A stretch of 64,000 nt of DNA, taken from contig OX465601.1 in the NCBI GenBank assembly GCA_950022295.1, positions 71,247,501-71,311,500 on the forward strand, given 5' to 3'. The first letter of the stretch is position 1; each line of letters starts with the position of its first letter. Shown here in pieces: positions 1 to 9,131 of this stretch. Source of the stretch: Bromus sterilis (Eukaryota; Streptophyta; Magnoliopsida; Poales; Poaceae). The notes under the pieces were generated by a model. That model was not told the origin of the DNA. It did no database searches and was given only the letters and a program-made list of their open reading frames with translations. Made by a program: the position numbers and the translations under genes.

Positions 1-61
1 TGCTCTGTTCCGCGCCCCGTAGCCACTTCCCCGTCGTGGCCGTCTCCGGCAGCCGCCCCCG
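1..61. other. Short GC-rich flank of unknown origin
   Basis: GC-rich sequence left of the first LTR. It is too short to classify and shows no motif I recognise. It could be the host side of the insertion or part of another element. Confidence 0.3.
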
Positions 62-1705
62 TGATACGTCCTAAACGTATCTATAATTTCTGCTTGCTCC
101 ATGCATGTTTTGTGTGACTTTGCCATGTTTTGCTTGAACTTTCATACACTTTTGAACCTATTTGGACTAACCTATTAACTCAGTGCACCCAGTTGCCAGT
201 TTCTGTTTTCTGCTGTTTTTGTATTTCAGGTTTTCCGGCCATTAAAAGTGCTGCAAAAATTCTGGGAAAAATATAAAAAAAATCAGCGCAACAGAAGCTT
301 CCGGAATCACCAAGAGAGGGAAGGGGGGCCACCACCAGTCAGCCAGGAGGGCAGGTGGCGCGGCCCCACCCTAGGCCGCGCCAGGGACCCTCTTGACTGC
401 CTCGTGGGTCCCCTCGACGCCCCTTTCGCCTATATTTACCCCTCGGGGTGGAAACCCCTAATACAGACTCCTCTTTCGCGATCTCGCCTCTGTTCCGCCG
501 CCGCCGCCGTTTCTAGATCGGGGCTGCCTGGAGAAGCTGCTCCAGCACCCTGCCGAGAGAAGCTATCCCCTCCGGGAGACCCTCCATAGCCATGGACGCC
601 TCCCGTATGTACCGTGAGTAGTTTCTCTTGGACCATGGGTCCGTGACCAGTAGCTATGTGATCTATCTCTCCCCCTTTTGTGCTTCCACTTTCGAGTCCT
701 CGTGAGCTGCCTCACATGATCGAGGCATCTATGTAATTTCTGCTGTTGCTATGCTGAGTTTGTTGGGATCTGATGGATTATGAGACTATGTTCAGATTGT
801 GATGAGTAATATATTTGGTTCTTCTCTTTTATATTTTGTTCTTGAGTAAATTCTTGCATGTTCTCCGTTGCGGTATTTTCTTTGGCCAAGTATTTTATTT
901 GCAACTCCAAGAGAGAGTGTTATGCTCGATTGTGGGTTCAGCCCATTGATGTCTAGCTTGAGTGACAGAAACATGAGACTAGGGGATGTGTTGTTGCCAC
1001 GAGGGATAAAACAACGGTGCTTGTACCTGCGGGTGCAAGGCTTGTTTACTTTACGCAAAGTTCTTTTAATGCAGTTGTCTGTTGCTTTGAGTTTACACTT
1101 TGGGTGGGATTCGCAACTTAATACCAGCGAGATGTTCTGGATAGATATCTCAAGGTGGATGATTCGTAGTAGATGCAGATGGATTTCGGTCTACTTACCT
1201 TGGCGTACTGCCCATTGCTTTTGAGCCCTTCCTTTCTTTATAGCATAGTTAGCATTGCGGTGCCTTCATAATCCTGTCAATTGCGCAACTGTGATTTGTT
1301 TACCTTGATAACACTTTTATCGTCTTTTGGGAGAGAGACATCACTAGTGAAAATCACGAGACCCTGGTCCATCTTCACATTATTGTTCACACCCTCAATT
1401 TACTTTCAGCTTTTACTTTCCTTTGCACCTTTTATCTCTTGCGTTGATCCTTTGTAAACGACAAGGCCGGAGGAATTGACAACGCATCTGTACTAGTTGG
1501 GAGCCAAGTTATTTGTTGCTGTGTGCAAGTCCACGACAACACCCTAGTCAGGAAGCAATTTCTGGCGACGTTGCCACCTACTTGTATCTCCTGAGTCCTA
1601 CTGGTTCGATAACCTTGGTATCTTCACCGAGGGAAACTTGCTGCTGCACTGCATCTCAAACCTTCCACTTGGGGTAACCAACGAGGGGCGAGAAGCCATC
1701 AAGCA
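62..1705 (+). repeat. 5' LTR of Athila-like Gypsy element A
   Basis: The 1,644 bp LTR starts TGATACGTCC and ends CATCAAGCA, immediately before a tRNA-Asp-type primer site. The same sequence recurs at 6796-8440, with roughly 40-50 differences by eye. A perfect 9 bp inverted repeat (GGCGCGGCC...GGCCGCGCC, 357-382) lies about 50 bp upstream of a TATA-like TATATTT (431-437). No target duplication can be tested, because the right end of the array is truncated. Confidence 0.85.
357..382. promoter_or_regulatory. GC-rich perfect inverted repeat upstream of LTR TATA box
   Basis: GGCGCGGCC and GGCCGCGCC flank an 8-base loop. The same box recurs in the LTRs of A, B, D and the solo LTR (around 7090, 35640, 43561, 50864 and 57677), and in the leader of the B-element ORF2 (around 39354 and 45815). 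Its role is unknown; its position suggests a promoter or R-region structure. Confidence 0.55.
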
Positions 1706-1711
1706 AATTTA

Positions 1712-1729
1712 TGGCGCCGTTGCCGGGGA
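1712..1729 (+). other. Primer binding site of element A (tRNA-Asp type)
   Basis: TGGCGCCGTTGCCGGGGA lies 6 bases after the LTR end. It is the primer site typical of Athila-lineage Gypsy elements. Confidence 0.8.
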
Positions 1730-1855
1730 CTCAAGTCTACAAGATAGGGGAGTTGCACACTATCTTTTACCTTTGCTTTTTAGTCTTGTCAGTTTACCTT
1801 TCAGTTTTTACTTTTGTGTCCTTAATAAAAAATACCAAAAATATCTGCTGCTACT

Positions 1856-3883
1856 ATGGGTTCCAATGAAAACGCTAAGTTGTGTGACTTCACTAGTCAC
1901 AACAACAGTGACTTTATCTGCACTCCTATTGCTCCACATGCCACTTCAGCACCTTCTTATGAGATTAAACCTGCTCTGCTTAACCTTGTTATGAAAGATC
2001 AATTCTCAGGAGTAGGAGAAGATGCTGCCTTGCACCTAAACAACTTTATCGAGCTCTGCGACATGCAGAAGTACAAGGAAGTGGATGGATACATCGTCAA
2101 GCTGAAGCTTTTTCCTTTCTCTTTGAGAGGAAGAGCCAAGGAGTGGCTACAATCTTTGCCCAAGAACAATATCGATTCTTGGAGTAAATGCAAAGACGCT
2201 TTTATAGGGAAGTACTATCCCCCTGCTAAAATTATTCAATTGCGGAGTAACATTATGAATTTCAGGCAATTGGATAATGAACACGTTGCCCAGGCTTGGG
2301 AACGTATGAAGACGCTTGTCAAGAATTGCCCCACACATGGACTGACTACCTGGATGGTTATCCAGACTTTTTATGCAGGCTTGAACTTCACCTCGCGGAA
2401 CCTGTTAGATTCGGCTGCGGGAGGAACTTTTATGTCAACCACGCTTGGTGCTGCCACAAAGCTACTTGATGAGATGATGCTGAACTACTCGCAATGGCAC
2501 ATCAAGAGATCTCCAACCGGTAAGAGGGTAAACTCTATCGAGGAGATCTCCTCTTTAAATGAAAAGGTTGACCTTATCATGTCTCTACTTACCAAGCAAC
2601 CCTCTATTGATCCTCAAGATGTTCCTTTAATTTCTTTGGTTGCTCAGGAGCAAGTAGATGTTAATTTTGTCTCTAGAAACAACTTCAACAATAATGCTTA
2701 TAGGGGTAACTTTGGTAGCAACAATCCTAGGCCTTTCCCATCCAACAACTATGGGAACAACACTTATCCTACCACCAGAAACTCCACCTCAGAACTAGAG
2801 ACCTTGCTCAAAGACTTTATCACTACCCAGAAAGCCTTCAACAAGAGTGTGGAGGAGAAATTAGATAATATTTGTTTGAAGGTAGACAACTTAGCCCTTG
2901 ATGTTGAGATGTTAAAAATTAGAACCTCTCCCCTTGAGGAGAGTAAGGTCACTCCTATTAATGCTATCCAGTTACAAATAAATGAAAATATTAGGATGAT
3001 GGCTAAACTCAAAGAGAGATGGGATAGAGAAAAGGAGGAAGAAGAGAGAATTAAGAGCCTTCCTACCTACCACACAGTAGCTACTATCCAAGTAGTTGAG
3101 GATGTCCAAACTGTTAGCACCCATCACACCCCTAGTCCCACTGGACCTATCAATGGTGATGCTACCACCTCAACCATAGATGAAGAAACCTCTATGAACA
3201 TAGAGGCTTTCAAACAAGTGAACCTAAATGATATCACTACCTCCTTGATAGATAGTAGTGACCTAGACTTTGACAACTGCACTTTACCTGAAGTTATTGG
3301 TTTCCTACACAAGATGTCTAGAGACCCCCACACTAGCACACTCAATCTTGCCTTCACAGAGCATATCACCAATGCTATAATCAAAGTTAGGGAGGAGAAG
3401 CTTAGACTAGAAGCCTCCATACCTAGGAATCTAGAAGATGGTTGGGATCCTATGATAAAAATTAAATTGAATAACTTCTCTTGTTATGCTCTTTGTGATG
3501 TTGGAGCAAGTACCTCTGTTATGCCCAAAAGAATGTATGATATGCTTGAATTGAAACCTTTTGAGCCCTGTTCTTTTGGTGTTCGTCTTGTTGATTCTTC
3601 CGTAAAGAAACCTCTGGGGAAGATCGACAATGTTCTTATCATTGTCAATGACAATTATGTTCCCGTTGATTTCACTATTATGGACATTGAGTGTGAGCCC
3701 TCTTGTCCAATTATTTTGGGACGTCCTTTTCTTCGCACAGTTGGTGCTATCATTGAAATGAAAGAGGGAACTATCAAATTCCAATTCCCTCTCGAGAAAG
3801 GGATAGAACATTTCCCTAGGAAAAAGATTAAGTTACCTTTTGAGTCCGTCACACGGGTTAGTTATTCTCTTGAAAAGACTTGA
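1856..3883 (+). CDS. Gag-protease polyprotein of non-autonomous Gypsy element A
   Basis: This is the only long open retroelement ORF in the window without an internal break (675 aa, ATG start). Residues about 35-200 form a retrotransposon gag domain, with landmarks LFPFSLRGRAKEWLQSLP, FRQLDNEHVAQAWERMK and a following FYAGL. Residues 270-310 are Asn-rich, and 310-390 are coiled-coil-like and charged. An aspartic protease domain lies at about 530-640, with catalytic CDVGAS near residue 549 and ILGRPFLRT near 620. There is no CCHC knuckle. The protein would form particles and process itself, but no RT, RNase H or integrase follows before the 3' LTR, so replication would need pol in trans. The start was chosen because it is the first ATG after the primer site (1712-1729). 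The second copy (8591) begins identically. Confidence 0.85.
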   Translation: MGSNENAKLCDFTSHNNSDFICTPIAPHATSAPSYEIKPALLNLVMKDQFSGVGEDAALHLNNFIELCDMQKYKEVDGYIVKLKLFPFSLRGRAKEWLQSLPKNNIDSWSKCKDAFIGKYYPPAKIIQLRSNIMNFRQLDNEHVAQAWERMKTLVKNCPTHGLTTWMVIQTFYAGLNFTSRNLLDSAAGGTFMSTTLGAATKLLDEMMLNYSQWHIKRSPTGKRVNSIEEISSLNEKVDLIMSLLTKQPSIDPQDVPLISLVAQEQVDVNFVSRNNFNNNAYRGNFGSNNPRPFPSNNYGNNTYPTTRNSTSELETLLKDFITTQKAFNKSVEEKLDNICLKVDNLALDVEMLKIRTSPLEESKVTPINAIQLQINENIRMMAKLKERWDREKEEEERIKSLPTYHTVATIQVVEDVQTVSTHHTPSPTGPINGDATTSTIDEETSMNIEAFKQVNLNDITTSLIDSSDLDFDNCTLPEVIGFLHKMSRDPHTSTLNLAFTEHITNAIIKVREEKLRLEASIPRNLEDGWDPMIKIKLNNFSCYALCDVGASTSVMPKRMYDMLELKPFEPCSFGVRLVDSSVKKPLGKIDNVLIIVNDNYVPVDFTIMDIECEPSCPIILGRPFLRTVGAIIEMKEGTIKFQFPLEKGIEHFPRKKIKLPFESVTRVSYSLEKT

Positions 3884-4465
3884 TCTTCTGCTTTAAGCCT
3901 AGCTAATGGCTCTAAAGAAGCGCTTTCGGGAGGCAGCCCGCAACGAATTTAGGTTTTTATTTTTTTCTTTTGTTCTGTTCTTAGTGGTCTTGATGATTGT
4001 TAATAATGTAGCAACATCATTGTATCTTTACTTTTCAAGCTTTGTGCCAAGTTTAGCCTCCTACGACAAGGGAAGTAAAAGTTGTGACATGCTGTCCAGA
4101 AAACAGATTCTGTCCTCGTGACTAGAAAAATCAGAGAAAAATCCCAGTTCATCTTTTTGAGCTGATTTTTAACACAGCGTGCTCTATACAATTACGAAAC
4201 TTCCGTATGTTCTGAGTTTTTTTTATTTGAGTTGCATAAGTACCCCTAAAAAAATCGTTTGTATCTGCTGTTCTATTTTTCACGGATTCTGCCACGTTTT
4301 GTCTCTCTTCACTTTTGCAAACCTTAAGCTTGCTTTTTCTTTGCAAAAAAAACCTTTTGGCAATCTTGGGAAACAGTAGCTCTTCCTGGAAATCTTTATT
4401 TGCAGTAGAGGAAAATTATTTTATTAGGGTACTAACCTCTCTAATCAGCCTACAATGAGTTATGT

Positions 4466-4708
4466 ATGAAGGGAGTTTTCAAGTGCGCGATGGAGGATGA
4501 TGAAAGAAGATTCAGGAGGGTCAAACGCTCAAGCTTGGGGATGCCCATGTGCACCCCCAATAAATATTCAAGGAGAATCAAGCGTCTAAGCTTGGGGATG
4601 CCCCCATGCATCCCCTTCTTCATCAACAATTATCAGTTCGTCTCTCGTTGCACTATATTTTTATCACTTCATGCATTATGTGCTATTCTTGGAGCGTCTC
4701 GCTCTTAG
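4466..4708 (+). other. Small ORF (80 aa) conserved between tails of A and C
   Basis: It begins MKGVFKCAMEDDERR and contains two copies of SSLGMP/LSLGMP, which come from the repeated PPT-like DNA motif. A 94 aa version is open in C (29472-29756, minus). The D copy has an in-frame stop after EDD. The whole tail is similar at DNA level, so conservation alone does not show that it is translated. No function is assigned. Confidence 0.2.
4531..4615 (+). repeat. Duplicated PPT-like motif with twin hairpins
   Basis: AAGCTTGGGGATG occurs at 4531-4543 and 4588-4600 and is the core of the terminal PPT (6782-6794). Each copy runs into GGGGATGC...GCATCCCC (second copy 4594-4615, perfect 8 bp stem; the first copy is diverged). 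Equivalent pairs lie at 29607-29628/29664-29685 in C and 54628-54649/54685-54706 in D. Confidence 0.7.
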
Positions 4709-6757
4709 GTTTTGTTTTTAGTTTTCTTTTGCTTTGTTTGCTGTAGTAACAAGTTAGACCCCAACTTACTCTTTTGTGTGGGAGAGATTCACGCTCCGCT
4801 TGAACTAGAACTCCTCATAGGATTTGCATGCTTATTCTTTTAGCTGTGAGCTGTTCTTTTTCTTTCCTTAGCTGTTGTTCTGTTTAGTTGTAGTGCTTTA
4901 GTTTTTCTAGAGCTTTTCTTTTTGTTTTAGGTTGAACTTTCTATAGGTTGCATGTTTTATCTTGTTAGAGAGTTTGCCTGTTGCACTGAGTTCTGTGTCT
5001 TGACTGAAAGTAGGTAGTTAAAGTTGTTGTTCTCTTTGTAGTAGTAACTTGCAATATTTTTGAGGTATTGACTAGAGTAATGTTTGAATTTATGGTGTCA
5101 AGAGCTCTTGCATATTAGTGATAGATGTCGTATTTTGGGCAATCCGTGTGTTTTTCGAAAACCAAAAACCCCTGTTGAGAACTCTAGCTACTAGATGGAT
5201 CACTAACCTCTGGAGGTTTCGAATATTAGAGTACACTCACGTACCATGGGTCGAGGATGCGCAAGGATAACCAAACCCCCATACACTCCTCCTCGGGGTA
5301 CCTGTCTCTTTGTGAACCTCCTGATTAGATTGAGAGTTACCGATAATAAGTGCATGAGTTCTTCGGACTAATGTGAGTATTCGAAAGTTGACACTTCCAC
5401 CCACCTATACTTTTTCTAGCCTCTTCGGTACCGTGCATTGCCCTTTCTCACCTCGAGAGTTGGCGCATACTTCGCCGGTGCATCCAAACCCTTGGCACGA
5501 TACGCTCTGCCATCATAAGCCTCCTTATATCTTTCCTCAAAACAGCCACCATACCTACCTAGAAGGCATTTCCATAGCCTTTCCGAGATACATTGCCATG
5601 AAACATCCACCTTCTCATGACTTGATCTTCATGTCATACATGCTACTTGCTTGATCGATGAGCCGCATGCTAGTTGGGACTTGCCCTAATCATTGCTACA
5701 TGACGTGCTAGTATCATTGCATATCCTGCTATCCTGGCAGAAGCATACATTTGCATCATGATAGTTACATTTTCTTTATGTGAGTACCTTTGTAAAGTGT
5801 GAAAGATCTCCTATATTCTTGTAAAATATAGAGTATTGCCCCTAAAGTGAGGAAAATATCCCAAAGAGGACAAAATCAAAAGATCCCAAAGAGGACAAAT
5901 GAGATTTAAATAGAAAGAGCCATTGAGGCCACCAAAAAAATAAAAAAAAGAGAAAAAGAGAAAAAAATAAAAAGAGAGAAGGGGGCATACTACTATTCCT
6001 TTTGAGAGATCCACACTAGTACTTCATCTCCTATCCCTTGTACTCCATAGATATCATCATCATGTATATATCTATGTGGGGACCCTTCACACTATAGAAC
6101 TTGGCTTGTATATTCCAATGATGAGCCTCCTCAAACGAGCTCTAGGTCTTCTTGAGCAAGCAAGTTAGATGCACCCCCACTAGTTCCCTTGGAGAGCTTT
6201 TAGCTCACATGTGCATCCGTTGTATGGCAATCCCTACTCCTCACATCATATCTATCATATGGCCTTCTCTCTCCTGTGATTGTCCTCATTGATCTGAGCC
6301 TTTCACACCTTTTTGTCTTCCTCCTCCACCTTCTTTCTGTTTCGCCTTTAGGTGTCAATTTTCTTGCTCACGCTCATCCATTGCATGAGTGCTCAAAATA
6401 TCGAAAGGGAGTGGATCAGTTTGACTTGTACCTGGCTAGTGGTCTGGGCACGAGTCCAGATAAGAATCCAAAGGAGACCAAGTGTGAAACTTTAGTAGAT
6501 AGTTGTTCTCAACAACCTTATTTTTCTCTCTCGTATTTCCCTATCCCTTGCTTGCACGCAAACACCATCTGGAGACATTCTAGTCACGGACAGCGAGAGC
6601 TCTTGCACCTTTTGTTCTTTTGTTGCTTGTGTCAATGCTAATATAGACTCTTGCTTGTTAAGACTTGAATTGAATTGCATGCTTTGATTGCTTTACTTAA
6701 AAATCCTTTTATGCTTGTGTGGCATGTCACCACAGAAATTATGCTTGTTATCATTTA

Positions 6758-6795
6758 CCTACTCGAGGACGAGCAGGAATTAAGCTTGGGGATGT
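6758..6795 (+). promoter_or_regulatory. Terminal hairpin and polypurine tract of element A
   Basis: CCTACTCG-AGGA-CGAGCAGG (6758-6777) folds into an 8-position stem with one A·C mismatch. It is followed by AAGCTTGGGGATG (6782-6794), one base and then the LTR. The purine-rich run is placed to prime plus-strand DNA synthesis. Confidence 0.75.
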
Positions 6796-8440
6796 TGATA
6801 CGTCCCAAACGTATCTATAATTTCTGCTTGCTCCATGCATGTTTTGTGTGACTTTGCCATGTTTTGCTTGAACTTTCATACACTTTTGAACCTATTTGGA
6901 CTAACCTATTAACTCAGTGCACCCAGTTGCCAGTTTCTGTTTTCTGCTGTTTTTGTATTTCAGGTTTTCCGGCCATTAAAAGTGGTCCAAAAATTCCGGG
7001 AAAAATATAAAAAAAAATCAGCGCAACAGAAGCTTCCAGAATCACCAAGAGAGGGAAGGGGGACCACCACCAGGCAGCCAGGAGGGCAGGTGGCGCGGCC
7101 CCACCCTGGGCCGCGCCAGGGACCCTCAAGACTGCCTCGTGGGTCCCCTCGACGCCCCCTTCGCCTATATTTACCTCTCGAGGTGGAAACCTCTAATACA
7201 GACTCCTCTTTTGCGATCTCGCCTCTGTTCCGCCGCCGCCGCCGTTTCTAGATCGGGGCTGCCTGGAGAAGCTGCTCCGGCACCCTGCCGGGAGAAGCTA
7301 CCCCCTCCGGGAGACCCTCCATAGCCATGGACGCCTCCCGTATGTACCGTGAGTAGTTTCTCTTGGACCATGGGTCCGTGACCAGTAGCTATGTGATCTA
7401 TCTCTCCCCCTTTTGTGCTTCCACTTTCGAGTCCTCGTGAGATGCCTCACATGATCGAGGCCTCTATGTAATTTCTGCTGTTGCTATGCTGAGTTTGTTG
7501 GGATCTGATGGATTATGAGACTATGTTCAGAATGTGATGAGTAATATATTTTGTTCTTCTCTTTTATATTTTATTCTTGAGTAAATTCTTGCATGTTCTC
7601 CATTGCGGTATTTGCTTTGGCCAAGTATTTTATTTGCAACTCCAAGAGAGAGCGTTATGCTCGATTGTGGGTTCAGCCCCTTGATGTCTAGCTTGAGTGA
7701 CAGAAACATGAGACTAGGGGATGTGCTGTTGCCACGAGGGATAAAACAACGGTGCTTTTACCTGCGGGTGCAAGGATTGTTTACTTTATGCAAAGTTCTT
7801 TTAATGCAGTTGTCTGTTGCTTTGAGTTTACACTTTGGGTGGGATTCACAACTTAATACCAGCGAGATGTTCTGGATAGATATCTCAAGGTGGATGATTC
7901 GTAGTAGATGCAGATGGATTTCGGTCTACTTACCTTGGCGTACTGCCCATTGCTTTTGAGCCCTTCCTTTCTTTATAGCATAGTTAGCATTGCGGTGCCT
8001 TCATAATCCTGTCAATTGCGCAACTGTGATTTGTTTACCTTGATAACACTTTTATCGTCTTTTGGGAGAGAGACATCACTAGTGAAAATCACGAGACCCT
8101 GGTCCATCTTCACATTATTGTTCACACCCTCAATTTACTTTCAGCTTTTACTTTCCTTTGCACCTTTTATCTCTTGCGTTGATCCTTTGTAAACGACAAG
8201 GCCGGAGGAATTGACAACTCCTCTGTACTCATTGGGAGCAAAGTTATTTGTTGCTGTGTGCAGGTCCACGACAACACCCTAGTCAGGAAGCAATTTCTGG
8301 CGACGTTGCCACCTACTTGTATCTCCTGAGTCCTATTGGTTCGATAACCATGGTATCTTCACCGAGGGAAACTTGCTGCTGCACTGCAGCTCAAACCTTC
8401 CACTTGGGGTAACCAACGAGGGGCGAGAAGCCATCAAGCA
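6796..8440 (+). repeat. Shared LTR between two tandem A internal regions
   Basis: The 1,645 bp LTR starts TGATACGTCCC and ends CATCAAGCA. It is the 3' LTR of the element at left and the 5' LTR of the internal fragment at right. It carries the same GC inverted repeat and TATA-like TATATTT (7166-7172). The difference from the 62-1705 copy is about 2.5-3% by eye. Confidence 0.85.
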
Positions 8441-8446
8441 AATTTC

Positions 8447-8464
8447 TGGCGCCGTTGCCGGGGA
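8447..8464 (+). other. Primer binding site of second A internal region
   Basis: TGGCGCCGTTGCCGGGGA, identical to the site at 1712-1729. Confidence 0.8.
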
Positions 8465-8590
8465 CTCAAGTCTACAAGATAGGGGAGTTGCACACTATAT
8501 TTTACCTTTGCTTTTTAGTCTTGTCAGTTTACCTTTCAATTTTTACTTTTGTGTCCTTAATCAAAAATACCAAAAATACCTGCTGCTACT

Positions 8591-9131
8591 ATGGGTTCCA
8601 ATGAAAAAACTAAGTTGTGTGACTTCACTAGTCACAACAACAGTGACTTTATCTGCACTCCTATTGCTCCACCTGCCACTTCAGCACCTTCTTATGAGAT
8701 TAAACCTGCTCTGCTTAACCTTGTTATGAAAGATCAATTCTCAGGAGCAGGAGAAGATGCTGCCTTGCACCTACACAACTTTATCGAGCTCTGCGACATG
8801 CAGAAGTACAAGGAAGTGGATGGAGACATCGTCAAGCTGAAGCTTTTTCTTTCTCTTTGAGAGGAAGAGCCAAGGAGTGGCTACAATCTTTGCCCAAGAA
8901 CAGTATCGATTCTTGGAGTAAACACAAAGACGCTTTTATAGGGAAGTACTATCCCCCTGCTAAAATTATTTAATTGCGGAGTAACATTATGAATTTCAGG
9001 CAATTGGATAATGAACACGTTGCCCAGGCTTGGGAACGTATGAAGACGCTTGTGAAGAACTGCCCCACACATGGACTGACTACCTGGATGGTTATGCAGA
9101 CTTTTTTGCAAGCTTGAACTTCACCTCGCGG
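8591..9131 (+). pseudogene. Truncated, frameshifted gag of the second A copy
   Basis: It begins MGSNEKTKLCDFTSHNN and follows the 1856 gag closely for about 85 codons. A one-base deletion near 8850 then shifts the frame, and an in-frame TAA follows near 8971 in the original frame. The gag ends abruptly at 9131, where unrelated LTR sequence begins. About 180 of the 675 codons remain. It is dead on three counts: frameshift, stop and truncation. Confidence 0.85.

Larger units (their letters stand above)
3884..6757 (+). other. Long noncoding 3' tail of element A
   Basis: About 2.9 kb between the gag-protease stop and the terminal hairpin/PPT, with only short ORFs and no pol domain. Related sequence forms the tails of minus-strand element C (27535-30350), minus-strand element D (52546-55343) and part of E (61469-61765), although their ORFs differ. 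It includes the twin-hairpin segment at 4531-4615. Confidence 0.75.

Noticed and set aside
868..1224. 118 aa ORF in the A LTR, repeated at 7603-7959
   Set aside because: It sits in the LTR, overlaps the minus-frame ORFs and has no domain; it is kept only because the LTRs are similar.
5930..5980. Purine-rich A/G run as a possible microsatellite or second PPT
   Set aside because: Low-complexity tract shared by C (about 28300-28370, minus) and D (53320-53390, minus), with no regular repeat unit and no LTR next to it.
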